Source: Synergistaceae bacterium (GTDB lineage: Bacteria > Synergistota > Synergistia > Synergistales > Aminobacteriaceae). Taken from it: a stretch of DNA of 59,334 nt. A program made the position numbers and the translations under genes. The stretch is taken from NCBI GenBank assembly GCA_031267575.1, contig JAIRYN010000042.1, positions 1 through 59,334 of the forward strand. Direction: 5' to 3'. A model generated the notes under the pieces. That model had not been told where the DNA came from. It ran no database searches and saw only the letters and a program-made list of their open reading frames with translations. Positions 25,916 through 35,382 of the stretch are shown piece by piece. The stretch's first letter is position 1. Every line of letters starts with the position of its first letter.

Positions 25916-26914
25916 TTAGCACGCGCCCGCGCCTCCCTTTGCTTGAAGTGTATCTTTTTGAAATCGCTCGATCAGGTTCGGTTCGCTGACAAGGGGTCGC
26001 GCAATTCCGAAGTAGCCAATATCCGTTTTGTTCAGAACGCGGGTCATCTCCAGGGGATCTCTGTTGCCTCCGGTTAAGACCACCGGCACAGAGTTTTCCT
26101 TGGCGATAGCCGCCGCCGCGTCCTCGAAGTAGGCGCCCGCGTCAGTAGGCCTTCCGAACCACTTGCCGCTCACTTCGATGGCGTCCACTCCCCGCTCCGT
26201 CAACTTCTTGCAGAGATAAAGACAATCTTTTTGCGTCAGGCCGTTCTCGATACCGTCGGTACTGTTGATTTTGACCCAGATGGGGAACCTCTCCTCTACC
26301 GCGCCTCGAACGGATTCGTAGGTTTCCAAGGTCATACGGCTCCTGTTTGCGTCCGAGCCACCGTAGGCATCGGTCCGCTGATTGTAGTGAGGCGTCATGA
26401 ATTGACTGAGCAAGAACCCGTGAGCGGCGTGAAGCTCCACTCCGTCGTATCCCGCTTCTCGAGCGCGCAAGGCGGCTTGAGCGAATTTCTTCTGAATCTC
26501 CTTCAGCTCCTCGGCATTGGCCTCTCGGGCGACGGTTCCAGTCATCAAGTTCGCCACAGCGCTGGGGGCAAGAGCGACCAGCCCACCGGTGTGGCTGGAG
26601 GTGTAGGAGCCGATGTACACCAGTTGCGCCAGAATATTAGCGCCTCCTTCGTGGGCGGCCTTTGTCAGCTTTCGATGCCTATCGATAAAAACATCGTTGT
26701 AAAGAGCGACCACAGGCAACGCCCTTTCTGCGACATCCACCAGAGTGTAGCCCGTAATGATCGACCCCACTCCGCCCTTCGCCAGTTTCCGATAGAGTTC
26801 GATCATTTCTTCGCTGATGGAACCATCAGCGGTTTTATCCGCGACAGCGGCCCGAACAAAACGGTTCTTCAAAACCATGTTCCCGATTTTCGTCGCGTCA
26901 AACAACGTTTTCAT
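25916..26914 (-). CDS. NADH:flavin oxidoreductase, Old Yellow Enzyme family
   Basis: This is an FMN-dependent TIM-barrel enzyme that reduces activated double bonds. The family start is clear (MKTLFDATKIGNMVLKNRFV). Substrate and flavin motifs include YDGVELHAAHGFLLSQFMTP followed by HYNQRTDAYGGS, and VLTGGNRDP with IGYFGIARPLVSEP near the end. The 332-residue form from ATG 26914 covers the domain; the open frame has earlier starts that add about 26 residues without similarity. It lacks the C-terminal iron-sulfur and NADPH domains of 2,4-dienoyl-CoA reductase. Its substrate is unknown. Confidence 0.9.
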   Translation of the reverse strand: MKTLFDATKIGNMVLKNRFVRAAVADKTADGSISEEMIELYRKLAKGGVGSIITGYTLVDVAERALPVVALYNDVFIDRHRKLTKAAHEGGANILAQLVYIGSYTSSHTGGLVALAPSAVANLMTGTVAREANAEELKEIQKKFAQAALRAREAGYDGVELHAAHGFLLSQFMTPHYNQRTDAYGGSDANRSRMTLETYESVRGAVEERFPIWVKINSTDGIENGLTQKDCLYLCKKLTERGVDAIEVSGKWFGRPTDAGAYFEDAAAAIAKENSVPVVLTGGNRDPLEMTRVLNKTDIGYFGIARPLVSEPNLIERFQKDTLQAKGGAGAC

Positions 26915-27022
26915 TGGCTCTTTCATCTCCATCCAACTTTCCCGTTGCTTTAATGGAAAAAGCAACAGACTCATTTTGTTTTCTCTATGCAAAGATTATA
27001 GTACAATTAATTCATTTAATAT

Positions 27023-27058
27023 ATTATTATAACTGAAATAGATTATTATAACTGAGGG
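27023..27058. repeat. 19-bp tandem duplication before a chemoreceptor gene
   Basis: ATTATTATAACTGAAATAG is followed by a second copy that runs into the ribosome-binding site (GGGAGG). It carries two copies of a TATAA-like sequence, so a promoter or leader may be duplicated. Confidence 0.75.
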
Positions 27059-27069
27059 AGGACTCAGAG

Positions 27070-29091
27070 TTGTTCAAGAATATGAAAATAAGGTCCCAAA
27101 TCATTGCCGTTTCTTTTCTTTTGGTCCTGCTGTCCGTCACATGCACCTCGATCACCGCTATGCTCCATTTCACATCTTACGCGAAGAGGAGCGCCACAGA
27201 TGAGGCCAGATATTCCATCATCAGTTTTCAGGAAAATCTACGCGCGGTGATGGAGAAGACACGTGCGTTCAGAGACAAGCTGACAGAGTCTACACAGCTT
27301 GCCCAGCTTGTGAACGAAAAGGACAGGGAGAGAATATACAATTTGGCGAAGCCTCTTCTAGATGCGGCCGGCATAGACATACTGGTGATAGCGGCATCCG
27401 ACGGCGAAGTCCTGGCGCGTCCGCATGACCCGTCCAGGCTCGGCGATAACATCGGAAGCGGCGCTGATGTGCAAAATGCGCTCCGGGGTAATTCTTACGA
27501 AACATTCATGGCGAACCCGTCGACAAAGCTGGGCTATTACTGCGGCGCGCCTATCAAGTATAACGGCAGGATAGTCGGAATGCTCAGGACGGCGTTTTCT
27601 CTGGAGAACCCCGATTTGGTGGACACGATAAAGGCGCTCTTCGGAGTGGAAGTTACCGTTTTTGCGGACAAGACGAGGATCAATAGCACATTACAAGAGA
27701 ACGGACGCAGAATTGTGGGGACGGACGCGCCCCAAGATGTGGTCGAGCGGGTTCTGCAAAGAGAGGAGGATTATTACGGCGAACTGGAGTTATTTGGCAA
27801 CCTCTATCTGACGCACTATGTTCCGCTCAAAGACCCAGCTTCCGCCAAGATTCTCGGAATGCTCTTCACCGGAAAAAACTTGGAAGGCATGTACTCGGAG
27901 ATAAAAAAGTCGATGATCACGGTGGGAGTGTTGTCGCTGGCGGTGTTGATCGTGGCGTCCATCATATCTTTCCTGCTCGCCCGGAAAATATCGAAGCCGC
28001 TGAAAAGGGCGGCGCTGCTTTCGGCAAGAGGGAAAGACGGCGACCTCACCATCTCTGAGAAGGACTTCGAGTACCGCGGACGGGATGAATTAGGGACACT
28101 CGTCGGGTCGCTTTCCGCCATGATCGCGTCCCAAAGGGCCCTTCTCTCGAAAGTGGTCTCCACGTCGGAGTCGGTCACGAATGACACGAGAGTTCTGGAG
28201 TCCCTTTCCCAGGAGAACAACGACGCCATGCTTCACACTAAGTCGCTGATCGATGAAGTTTCGGTCTTATGCGACACGAACGCCGACGCGTTGGAGAAAG
28301 GGAGCATGGGCATATCTGAAATGGCCCAGGGAGCCGCCTCCGTGGCGAAAATGTCCGCCGACAGCGCGGAATCGCTCGCCAAGACCACCAAAATTTCGAC
28401 GAAAGCCGCGGAATCGGTGAATAACTTGGTCGAAAGCATCCACACCGTGGACAAAAAGACGATGGACAACCAAATCAAGATGAGGGAACTGCACGATTCC
28501 GTATCGGAGATATCGAACTTCATGGACGTCATAACGTCCATAGCGGACCAGACGAACCTCTTGGCCCTGAACGCGGCGATCGAGGCAGCCAGGGCAGGAA
28601 GCGCCGGAAGGGGTTTCGCCGTAGTCGCGGAGGAGGTGCGAAAGCTCGCTGAGGAATCGCGAAATGCCTCAAACAGCGTGGGAACCTTGGTCAAGACCTT
28701 GAGGAAAAGCGCTGAGGACGCGATAGCCGCGACAGAGGACTCCGTTGAAATCGTCAAGCAGATCATGTCAATGGCAAACGTGGCGGTTGACGGATTGAAC
28801 ACCGGCATGAATGAAATAACCAGTACCAATGTGGCGATCCAGTCCATAGCGGCTGTAGCGCAGGTACAGGCCGCAGCCAGCTCCAATATCACGAACGCCA
28901 TTAACGCCATCAACAAGAGTACTGGAGAAATATCTCATAAGATGTCCGAACTGAATGGCCTAAGCAACCAAGCTTCCACAATAGGTGGTTCCGTTTCTGC
29001 CGCCGCCGATAAGATGTTCCAGTCAGTCGAGGAGTTGAAAGAACTCCTTTCTCATTTTAAGATAGATTCGCAGCCGGCGCTCCAGTCTTAG
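27070..29091 (+). CDS. Methyl-accepting chemotaxis protein
   Basis: This 673-residue chemoreceptor has an N-terminal membrane helix, a double-Cache periplasmic sensor of about 240 residues, a second helix near 280-300 ([20 protein letters not shown]), a HAMP domain and a long signalling coiled coil. The conserved hairpin tip is [19 protein letters not shown] near residue 490, followed by [17 protein letters not shown]. The start is TTG 27070, with GGGAGG eight bases upstream; ATG 27082 is an alternative. It signals through CheA and CheW to the flagellar motor. The ligand is unknown. It begins MFKN like the histidine kinase at 46041. Confidence 0.94.
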   Translation: MFKNMKIRSQIIAVSFLLVLLSVTCTSITAMLHFTSYAKRSATDEARYSIISFQENLRAVMEKTRAFRDKLTESTQLAQLVNEKDRERIYNLAKPLLDAAGIDILVIAASDGEVLARPHDPSRLGDNIGSGADVQNALRGNSYETFMANPSTKLGYYCGAPIKYNGRIVGMLRTAFSLENPDLVDTIKALFGVEVTVFADKTRINSTLQENGRRIVGTDAPQDVVERVLQREEDYYGELELFGNLYLTHYVPLKDPASAKILGMLFTGKNLEGMYSEIKKSMITVGVLSLAVLIVASIISFLLARKISKPLKRAALLSARGKDGDLTISEKDFEYRGRDELGTLVGSLSAMIASQRALLSKVVSTSESVTNDTRVLESLSQENNDAMLHTKSLIDEVSVLCDTNADALEKGSMGISEMAQGAASVAKMSADSAESLAKTTKISTKAAESVNNLVESIHTVDKKTMDNQIKMRELHDSVSEISNFMDVITSIADQTNLLALNAAIEAARAGSAGRGFAVVAEEVRKLAEESRNASNSVGTLVKTLRKSAEDAIAATEDSVEIVKQIMSMANVAVDGLNTGMNEITSTNVAIQSIAAVAQVQAAASSNITNAINAINKSTGEISHKMSELNGLSNQASTIGGSVSAAADKMFQSVEELKELLSHFKIDSQPALQS

Positions 29092-29147
29092 GCGCCATGC
29101 GACGACAATTTGCGGCGGGCTAAAACACCGAGAGAGAAACGTCGAAA

Positions 29148-29177
29148 GAGGCTTCAAAGCTTCAGCTTTAAAGCCTC
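29148..29177 (+). terminator. Hairpin after the chemoreceptor gene
   Basis: GAGGCTTCAAAGC, loop TTCA, GCTTTAAAGCCTC: a 13-position stem with one mismatch, 57 bases after the stop. No strong T-run follows. Confidence 0.65.
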
Positions 29178-29223
29178 AGTCTCAAAGCCCCTTTTAACAT
29201 TGATCTCGTTTTCGGCGAAAGGT

Positions 29224-29285
29224 TTTGCCATCCTTCATATTTGCCATCCTTCATATTCGATTATAGCGCCTTCGATTATAGCGCC
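29224..29285. repeat. Two adjacent tandem duplications
   Basis: TTTGCCATCCTTCATA occurs twice (29224-29255), and directly afterwards TTCGATTATAGCGCC occurs twice (29256-29285). The second pair contains the stop codon of the convergent metallopeptidase gene. Two independent duplications abut exactly. Confidence 0.92.
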
Positions 29286-29983
29286 CATCCCGGCACGAAA
29301 TGCCAGGCTTGCTTGAGTTCGATGGCGTTATTGGCGGCGTCAGGATCGAGACGGGCGATGAGAGTATGGAAGGCTTCCGAGTGGTTCATTTCCTTCAGAT
29401 GACAGAGTTCATGGATCACGACATGCCTTACCAGAGAAGGAGGTAGAAACAGCAGGTAACTGTTCAAGTTGATGTTGCCCTTGGAGGAACAGCTTCCCCA
29501 TCGGGTTTTTTGTTCTTTGACGGCGACGTTAACATAGGAAAAACGATGCCGTTTCGCTGTTTCGTCCAGCAGACGCGGCAAACATTCACGAGCTTTCAGA
29601 TGCACCCATCGTTTGAGGCATACAATAGCCTCGCTGTCACTGAAATCCGACGTCAAGGTGATAATCCCGTCTTTCGCCACTATCCGGTCCCGCGTTAGCG
29701 AAGCGAACACCACGCGCCATACTTCCTCCAAGGCGCGAAGTTCGATGGTTTTCGGCAATCCCTGAGTAGCGTCCTTTAATTGAGCGTTTTTCAGCATCTT
29801 CTCCAGGGCCTGGGTAATCCATTCCTTTTTCGTCTCCAAAATCAGGGGAAGATCACGGGACACGCAAAAACGCTGCGGCACGACGATAAGCAGCCCTTCC
29901 GCCGAGACGGTCAAACGCACAGAGCGAGCCCGGAGGCTGCGTTTCACAGTATAGGGGTAGCGAAAGGGTAAACACTGCGTCAT
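29276..29983 (-). CDS. YgjP-like metallopeptidase (M48/DUF45)
   Basis: The 235-residue protein matches the YgjP/DUF45 family of zinc-dependent peptidase-like proteins. The motif HELCHLKEMNHSEAFH near residue 190 gives the HExxH zinc site and a downstream His. The block KTRWGSCSSKGNINLNSYLL just before it is typical. I use the ATG at 29983, which overlaps the stop of the ROK gene (ATGA); the open frame continues far upstream but only through the opposite frame of the ROK gene. No membrane segment is seen. Cellular substrate is unknown. Confidence 0.87.
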   Translation of the reverse strand: MTQCLPFRYPYTVKRSLRARSVRLTVSAEGLLIVVPQRFCVSRDLPLILETKKEWITQALEKMLKNAQLKDATQGLPKTIELRALEEVWRVVFASLTRDRIVAKDGIITLTSDFSDSEAIVCLKRWVHLKARECLPRLLDETAKRHRFSYVNVAVKEQKTRWGSCSSKGNINLNSYLLFLPPSLVRHVVIHELCHLKEMNHSEAFHTLIARLDPDAANNAIELKQAWHFVPGWAL

Positions 29984-30876
29984 GCGCGGTCGCGTCGATT
30001 TAGCGCGGACAGAGCCGCTCCAAAAACCGGAGCGTCCGTATCCAGGACAGACGAAAGAAGGTTCAACGTTTTCTTGAAGGGTTCTCCCATATAGCGGGGA
30101 ATACGTGCCTCGAGAAGCTCCATGAACCCCTGTCCTTTGCGCAACCCGCCGCCGAGGATCACCGCTTGAGGATCGAACACGTGGATCAGGCTGGCGATAC
30201 CTCGAGCGATGTTGTTCAGCGCGAAATCCCAAAAGGAAGCCACAGCGGGCTCATCCTTCCTCAGCCAAAGATCCTTGAGGACGGGCGCGTCGCTGAGGCC
30301 CATCTTTTTGGCTCTGCGTTCGAGGGCGTCAGCTCCGCATAAGGCCTCGAAATGACCTAATCCTCCGCATCCGGGACCACAGGGCTCCTCGTATCCCAAC
30401 ACCATGTGTCCCAGTTCTCCGGCCATACCGTGAGCGCCGATCAGGAGACGTCCTCCTGTCACAACCCCTCCTCCAATCCCCGTCCCCAGAGTCAGCACCA
30501 CGTAATCGGTCATGCCCTTAGCCGCACCGGCGAACCCCTCGCCCAAGGCATAAGCGTTGGCGTCGTTCTCGATAGCGGTGCAAACGCCTGTCGCGTCTTC
30601 TAACATCCGGCGTATGGGAAGTCCATTCCAGTCCGTGAAGTTCGTGATCATCAAAGCCCGCTCTCGGGTGGCATCCAATCCTCCCGGAATACAGACCCCC
30701 ACGGGAATATTTTCGCCGGCTCCCAGCTCCCGCGCCATTCGGGCAATCTGGGCAATTACCGGCTGGGCTTTCCGTGAGTGTTCCGTGGGTTCTTCAAGCC
30801 TAGCCTCGACAGCGCCCTCTCCTACCCGACCCGCCATCACCTTGTGTCCGCCCAAATCGACTCCGATCGCTTTCAT
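29980..30876 (-). CDS. ROK family sugar kinase, glucokinase-like
   Basis: This 298-residue cytoplasmic kinase phosphorylates a hexose, probably glucose. The ATP-binding start is MKAIGVDLGGHKVMAGRVG; the catalytic region is ENDANAYALGEGFAGAAKG followed by LTLGTGIGGGVV. The zinc-binding motif of ROK proteins is changed: two Cys remain in EEPCGPGCGGLGHFEALC, but His stands where the third Cys normally lies. I start at ATG 30876 with GAGG nine bases upstream, where family similarity begins. It may be the downstream neighbour of the TonB receptor gene, 159 bases away, but a functional link is unlikely. Confidence 0.9.
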   Translation of the reverse strand: MKAIGVDLGGHKVMAGRVGEGAVEARLEEPTEHSRKAQPVIAQIARMARELGAGENIPVGVCIPGGLDATRERALMITNFTDWNGLPIRRMLEDATGVCTAIENDANAYALGEGFAGAAKGMTDYVVLTLGTGIGGGVVTGGRLLIGAHGMAGELGHMVLGYEEPCGPGCGGLGHFEALCGADALERRAKKMGLSDAPVLKDLWLRKDEPAVASFWDFALNNIARGIASLIHVFDPQAVILGGGLRKGQGFMELLEARIPRYMGEPFKKTLNLLSSVLDTDAPVFGAALSALNRRDRA

Positions 30877-31034
30877 CGCGAAAACCTCGCTTGTATTGAA
30901 TTTTCCGACGCGGTCCGCGCTCAGCGCAAACACGCCGGAGTTTTTATCGAGTATATCAAAAATACGCGCACATTTACATCGACTTGAGTAAAACTGCGGG
31001 ACTCCGCTCCACGCCCCGCAGGGGGCTCGTCTGC

Positions 31035-33086
31035 TTAAAGTTCGAGATCCAAGGTTATATAGAACGCGCGCCCCTCCACTGGATACCAGAGCATTCGGGT
31101 CGGCCCGTTGAGTCCACCGGCGGGGTACATCCTCCAGGAGTCCGCCTCGTTGAAGAGGTCGTCCACGCCCGCGCTCAATGTGGTCGTTGGGCTCAAATTG
31201 TACTTGACGCCTATGTTCACCACGCCCCTCACATCAAAGAGTATGTTCTCCGAGCGGTCCGCGAAGTTCGCCCCCGCGTACCGGTACTCGGCGAACGTCG
31301 AGCCTTTGGCGAACTTTCTCGTAATCCTGGCCGAACCTGCCCACCTAGGACGGTTCGGAAGCCACATCCCATAGTAGCGCGACGAGCCGGAGTCGGGCGT
31401 ATGGTTCTTCGCGTCCATCCACGTCGCCGACAGCGCCAGGTTCCATTTCTCCCAATCGAGATCCGCTCCCACCTCTACGCCTTTGACCTCCGCATGGGCT
31501 ATGTTCGCGTATCGTCCGTACTGTGGGCTGTCCATCAAAAACTCGATAAGGTCGTCCGTATCGCGCCAAAAACCCGAAACCGACGCGTTGACCCGCGCGT
31601 TCCAGGGCTCGTATACTCCGTTCCAGATGAGCCCTAGGTCGAACTGCCGTCCAGTCTCCCATTTCATATCTTCCTCCGCCGGCAGTATAAAGGCCCCGTC
31701 TCCGTAGCGCTCGTACATGTTCGGCGCCCGCGCGTAGGTGCCGAGGGTCCCCTTCACCATCCAGGCGTTGGAGAACTCCTTGGTAAACGCTATCTGCCAC
31801 GTGGCGTGGGACTCCTCGTCCTGTCCGTGCCAGCGCAGGGACGGGGTAGCGAGAAACGACCCGTCGGCCACGAGAGAGATGGTATCCTGAAGGGTGACGC
31901 TGACATCGTTGCGGTTGTATCTGTCCACGCCGCCGAGTTTGCTGAACACCATGTCTCCGTCCACGTCGAGCCGCTCGTCGGAATATTCGGCCAGCATCTC
32001 CAGGAAGTGGCGCTCGCCCAACGGCATGCTGGCGTCGAGGGCCACACCGAGGCGCGAAACACGGTACTCGCTTTTTTCCACATCATAAGAGCCGACGATG
32101 CTGTTCGCGTTTCCGCTCCTGCTGTCGTATTTCTTGTTCTGTCCCGTGTAAGTGAACTCCCAGCCCCAGTTGACGTCCCCTGCGCTCTGCTCCCGCCCCA
32201 GGGAAATATCCCATCGGGCCGTGTCCAGCAGGGCACCCGGCAGGTTGTCCGGGACCCCCGGCTTGTCCCGGCCCGGAGCCTGAGGCGGTAGGTCCCGGTC
32301 GCGCCTCACCCACGATGCCCGCGCCCGCCAGTGCGCGTCCTCCCACTTGAGCATGACATCGGTGTTCTCGAATCCGTTGTAACGTCGCTTACCGGTGTAA
32401 TCGTCCGTGTCGTTGTAGGGCGTGCCGTCGTCGTTCCAATACTCGAAATCGCCCTTATACGTCTCGTAACCGAAGGAGCCGAAGAACTTTCCGTCTCCAA
32501 GCGCATTCGAATGCGTAATGGTCCCCTTGTACCTGCCGAAGGACCCCATGCCCAGGGAGAGGATCGAGCTGGGTTTCTCCGGCGACTTGGTCACGACGCT
32601 TATGACGCCTCCCATCGCCTGGGCCCCGAACCGCGCGGGCACGTATCCCCTGTAGACCTCTATGCGCTCCACGTTATCCGCCGGTATGGCAGATAGGTCG
32701 ACTGCCGCCTCGCTCTGAAGGTTCATGAGGACTCCATCGACGTAGACCGCCACCTGGGACGAGGTGCTGCCCCGCACCGACGCCACCGCGTAGCCGTTAC
32801 GCCCCTGAAGGCGTATAACCCGCAGCCCCGGCACGTCCTCCAGCAGATCGGGCAGGTTCCGCTGCTCCCCGGCCTTCTCCTCCGGCCTGATCACCGTCAC
32901 CATCCCAGGCGACAGGTATTTATCCTCCGCGGCGTCGTAGATCACCGAACCCGTCACGACCTCCTTCGGCAATTCCACCGCCGCCCACGCCGGAACTACC
33001 GAAAATGTTGGAAGCACAGTAAGCGCAATCGAGGCTAATAAAAAAATACAAAAAGTAAACAAAATCGCTGAAAATTTCATCCTCAT
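31035..33086 (-). CDS. TonB-dependent outer-membrane receptor, BtuB-like
   Basis: This 683-residue protein has a signal peptide (about residues 1-35), a plug domain (DLLEDVPGLRVIRLQGRNGY to GAQAMGGVISVVTKSPEK) and a 22-strand-type barrel ending in a Phe/Tyr-containing strand (GRAFYITLDLEL). Such receptors import scarce, large substrates using TonB energy. Its place as the last gene behind a cobalamin riboswitch makes vitamin B12 or a related corrinoid the likely substrate, as for BtuB. GGAGGG precedes the ATG by eight bases. TonB, ExbB, ExbD and the inner-membrane BtuCDF transporter are not in the window. Confidence 0.92.
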   Translation of the reverse strand: MRMKFSAILFTFCIFLLASIALTVLPTFSVVPAWAAVELPKEVVTGSVIYDAAEDKYLSPGMVTVIRPEEKAGEQRNLPDLLEDVPGLRVIRLQGRNGYAVASVRGSTSSQVAVYVDGVLMNLQSEAAVDLSAIPADNVERIEVYRGYVPARFGAQAMGGVISVVTKSPEKPSSILSLGMGSFGRYKGTITHSNALGDGKFFGSFGYETYKGDFEYWNDDGTPYNDTDDYTGKRRYNGFENTDVMLKWEDAHWRARASWVRRDRDLPPQAPGRDKPGVPDNLPGALLDTARWDISLGREQSAGDVNWGWEFTYTGQNKKYDSRSGNANSIVGSYDVEKSEYRVSRLGVALDASMPLGERHFLEMLAEYSDERLDVDGDMVFSKLGGVDRYNRNDVSVTLQDTISLVADGSFLATPSLRWHGQDEESHATWQIAFTKEFSNAWMVKGTLGTYARAPNMYERYGDGAFILPAEEDMKWETGRQFDLGLIWNGVYEPWNARVNASVSGFWRDTDDLIEFLMDSPQYGRYANIAHAEVKGVEVGADLDWEKWNLALSATWMDAKNHTPDSGSSRYYGMWLPNRPRWAGSARITRKFAKGSTFAEYRYAGANFADRSENILFDVRGVVNIGVKYNLSPTTTLSAGVDDLFNEADSWRMYPAGGLNGPTRMLWYPVEGRAFYITLDLEL

Positions 33087-33113
33087 TGGATACCCTCCAG
33101 CTCGAACGCTTAC

Positions 33114-33141
33114 GTTTTATTATCTATGTTTTATTATCTAT
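33114..33141. repeat. 14-bp tandem duplication over a stop codon
   Basis: GTTTTATTATCTAT occurs twice in a row between the propeller gene and the TonB receptor gene. The second copy contains the stop codon of the propeller gene. Confidence 0.85.
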
Positions 33142-35158
33142 TTTTTCTTTTATAAAGCAGTACCGCCAACGTCAGAGCAACGGCTCTGCTCGAAGTGACG
33201 ATACAGCCGCCTGGCATTCCGCCGCTTGACGTTCCGCCTCCGAGGTCTGTTCCGTCGGGACTTGTGCCGTCGGGATTTTCTTCCTCTCCCTCGATCGCCG
33301 CAACGAGGGGGTCGATAACGGTTTCGGCATCCGCGCTCCAGTCATAATCACTGTTGTCCTTGATGGCTACGTTCAACAGGTATTCCCGTGACCCTATCAC
33401 GCCGTGCTGTGGGTCCCCCGACGTATCGGTGAGTATAAAAGTCCCGTGAGTGATGTCGGCCCAAGCGTTTACCTTCCTGAGCTTCTCCGTGGTCCTGCCG
33501 TCGCGCTTCAGCTTCAGCAGCCTCAGATCGTCGAAGTCGTTGCCGGCGAGTTTCGTGCCGGAGAAATTCATCTTCACGCTCACCAATGCCGTTTTGTCCG
33601 AGGAAACGGTCGCCCTAAACACGGGGATGGGCGTAAGGCTGCTCTGTCTGATGACGGCGGATTCTGCCACGGTCAGGCCCTGCCACACGGTCCCGGAGTT
33701 CGCCATCAGTTGGCCCGATGAATTGACATCGAACTTCGGATTGAGGGCGCCAATGTCGGTGGGCAGGCCGGGCAGGCTATCCAGTACGTCGCGCACCGTG
33801 CTATCGGAGGGGACGCTCACGATTTCTAGATTCTCCAGCGCCACGCTCTCCACGTTCGGATCGTCTATTGTGCTCTCGCTGACGGGGGGATCGGTTTCCT
33901 CGCCTCCAGGGGCGTCCGGCGGCGCTTCGTTGAAGAGCGCGACAGAATAGATGTCCTCACCAAGTTCCAGCGGGGTGAAGTCGCGTATCACGTTCCCGTT
34001 CTTGTCGAAGGCAATAAGGTGCGTGCCGGACATGCACCAGACGGTGTCGGATTTGGCGTCCCACGTCACTCCGTCCCACCAGGAGTGGCCGCCGGCGTTA
34101 GTGAAATTGTGCGCGACGACGAGCCCGTCTATGGCCCTTTGGCCGCCCGCCGTCAGGTCGGAAGCGGGTATCTTGAAGAGTCTGCCCTTGAAATCCATGC
34201 CGCTGTCGTAGCCTCCGGCCAGTATAAAGGCCGTTCCGTCGTCCGTGAAGTCCACCCCGTAAGCGCCCCATCCGGCACCAGCGAGAACCCCCGTGACTTG
34301 CTCGAAGTCGAGAACTTGGCGTGGGGGAGCACCGAAGTTGTTCATGTCGATCTCCCAAACGTCGCCGTATACTCCCGTTCCCTGGCGTCCTCCTATGCAG
34401 CCGATGTAGAGTTTGTCACCGTACAGTGCCATAGTGAGGGCGTTTTTGCCTATTTGTACCCCGGAATCTTCGAGAACCGCCTTGCGCCCGGTCGGGGTGA
34501 GCGCTCTGTCGAACTCCACGACTTCGCTTGGGGCGTAGTCCAGTATTTTGCTTGGGTCCGACATGCCGAACATGACGTAGACCTTGTCTCTGTAGACCAT
34601 AACGCCCTCGCCGTGGGGCCAGGCGTAATCAGCGAAGCCAGGGTAGAAAATTTTAGGGTTATGGTATCTGTTTTTGACCGTGTAGTTGTTTCTCATGTCG
34701 ACGCGTATGACCTCGCCCGTGTCCTCCGGCCCCACTGGGTAGCTCTCGTAGGTGACGAGGTACAAGTCGTCTCCATTGGAGGTTATCGCGTGTATGTTCG
34801 ATCCGAAGCCGCTTCTGTTCAGTATGGGGCTGCTGAAGGTCGATGGGGCGTAGATCCCTACGGCGTCGCCGACCCCGGACGCGCGTTCTCGGACGAGGGC
34901 GCGCAGCTCGTTGTTGTGGTCGTGGAAGGAAAAACCCGCCGTGTCGCCATTGAAGTTCGAGACCAGCTTGGCGTTTATCGTATAGCCGCCTCTGCTGTTT
35001 CCTTGTATTACCCCAACTGAACCCGCGTTGTAGTTCGACGCCGCGTAAAAAATATCGGCGTACACCTCGGTTCCCAGCACGGACAGCAGGATGACAAACA
35101 CCGCCAGAGCTGAAAATACGCGCCTGAAATTTTGATTATTTTTATTAAAATCCCGCAC
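33134..35158 (-). CDS. Secreted beta-propeller-like Synerg-CTERM protein
   Basis: The 674-residue protein has a signal peptide (ALAVFVILLSVLGTEVYA), about 380 residues of repeated beta-propeller-like strands (for example ITSNGDDLYLVTYESY, KVYVMFGMSDPSK, GDKLYIGCIGGRQ), a pre-anchor module of about 200 residues, and a Synerg-CTERM-like tail (GGMPGGC, hydrophobic segment, KRKNR). The module matches the end of the next protein upstream (ITHGTFILTD, NVAIKDNSDYDW). The start is GTG 35158 with GGAGGTG eight bases upstream. In Bacteroides the propeller protein BtuG captures B12 for BtuB; this gene sits directly before a BtuB-like receptor behind a B12 riboswitch, so the same job is proposed. Confidence 0.8.
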   Translation of the reverse strand: MRDFNKNNQNFRRVFSALAVFVILLSVLGTEVYADIFYAASNYNAGSVGVIQGNSRGGYTINAKLVSNFNGDTAGFSFHDHNNELRALVRERASGVGDAVGIYAPSTFSSPILNRSGFGSNIHAITSNGDDLYLVTYESYPVGPEDTGEVIRVDMRNNYTVKNRYHNPKIFYPGFADYAWPHGEGVMVYRDKVYVMFGMSDPSKILDYAPSEVVEFDRALTPTGRKAVLEDSGVQIGKNALTMALYGDKLYIGCIGGRQGTGVYGDVWEIDMNNFGAPPRQVLDFEQVTGVLAGAGWGAYGVDFTDDGTAFILAGGYDSGMDFKGRLFKIPASDLTAGGQRAIDGLVVAHNFTNAGGHSWWDGVTWDAKSDTVWCMSGTHLIAFDKNGNVIRDFTPLELGEDIYSVALFNEAPPDAPGGEETDPPVSESTIDDPNVESVALENLEIVSVPSDSTVRDVLDSLPGLPTDIGALNPKFDVNSSGQLMANSGTVWQGLTVAESAVIRQSSLTPIPVFRATVSSDKTALVSVKMNFSGTKLAGNDFDDLRLLKLKRDGRTTEKLRKVNAWADITHGTFILTDTSGDPQHGVIGSREYLLNVAIKDNSDYDWSADAETVIDPLVAAIEGEEENPDGTSPDGTDLGGGTSSGGMPGGCIVTSSRAVALTLAVLLYKRKNR

Positions 35159-35184
35159 TTTGCAAGCACCTCCTAAATATAGGC

Positions 35185-35206
35185 GCAGGGGAGCACGCTC
35201 CCCTGC
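35185..35206 (+). terminator. Perfect 10-bp GC-rich hairpin
   Basis: GCAGGGGAGC and GCTCCCCTGC form a perfect stem around a 2-base loop. On the plus strand TGATTTTT follows, giving a terminator shape against the direction of the operon. On the minus strand it stands just before the ribosome-binding site of the propeller gene and could act as a leader or processing structure. The remaining gap to 35382 contains C-rich and G-rich tracts but no gene. Confidence 0.65.
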
Positions 35207-35382
35207 TGATTTTTGGAGCAATGAGCCCCAAAGGTAATTGTTCAAGCTCAGGGGGGCGGAGCCCGTTCGGCCAAAAGCGACCTCACTGGCCCCCCCGAGA
35301 CCCCCCTAACGAAAATCCTTACCAGGTGAGAATCGGATAAAAAGGGCTTGAACGCTTACCTTTTCTTATTCTCTTAATTCTC

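Noticed and set aside
29984-30232. N-terminal extension of the YgjP-like peptidase
   Set aside because: It runs through the opposite reading frame of the ROK kinase gene and has no family similarity. The ATGA overlap at 29980-29983 gives a better start.
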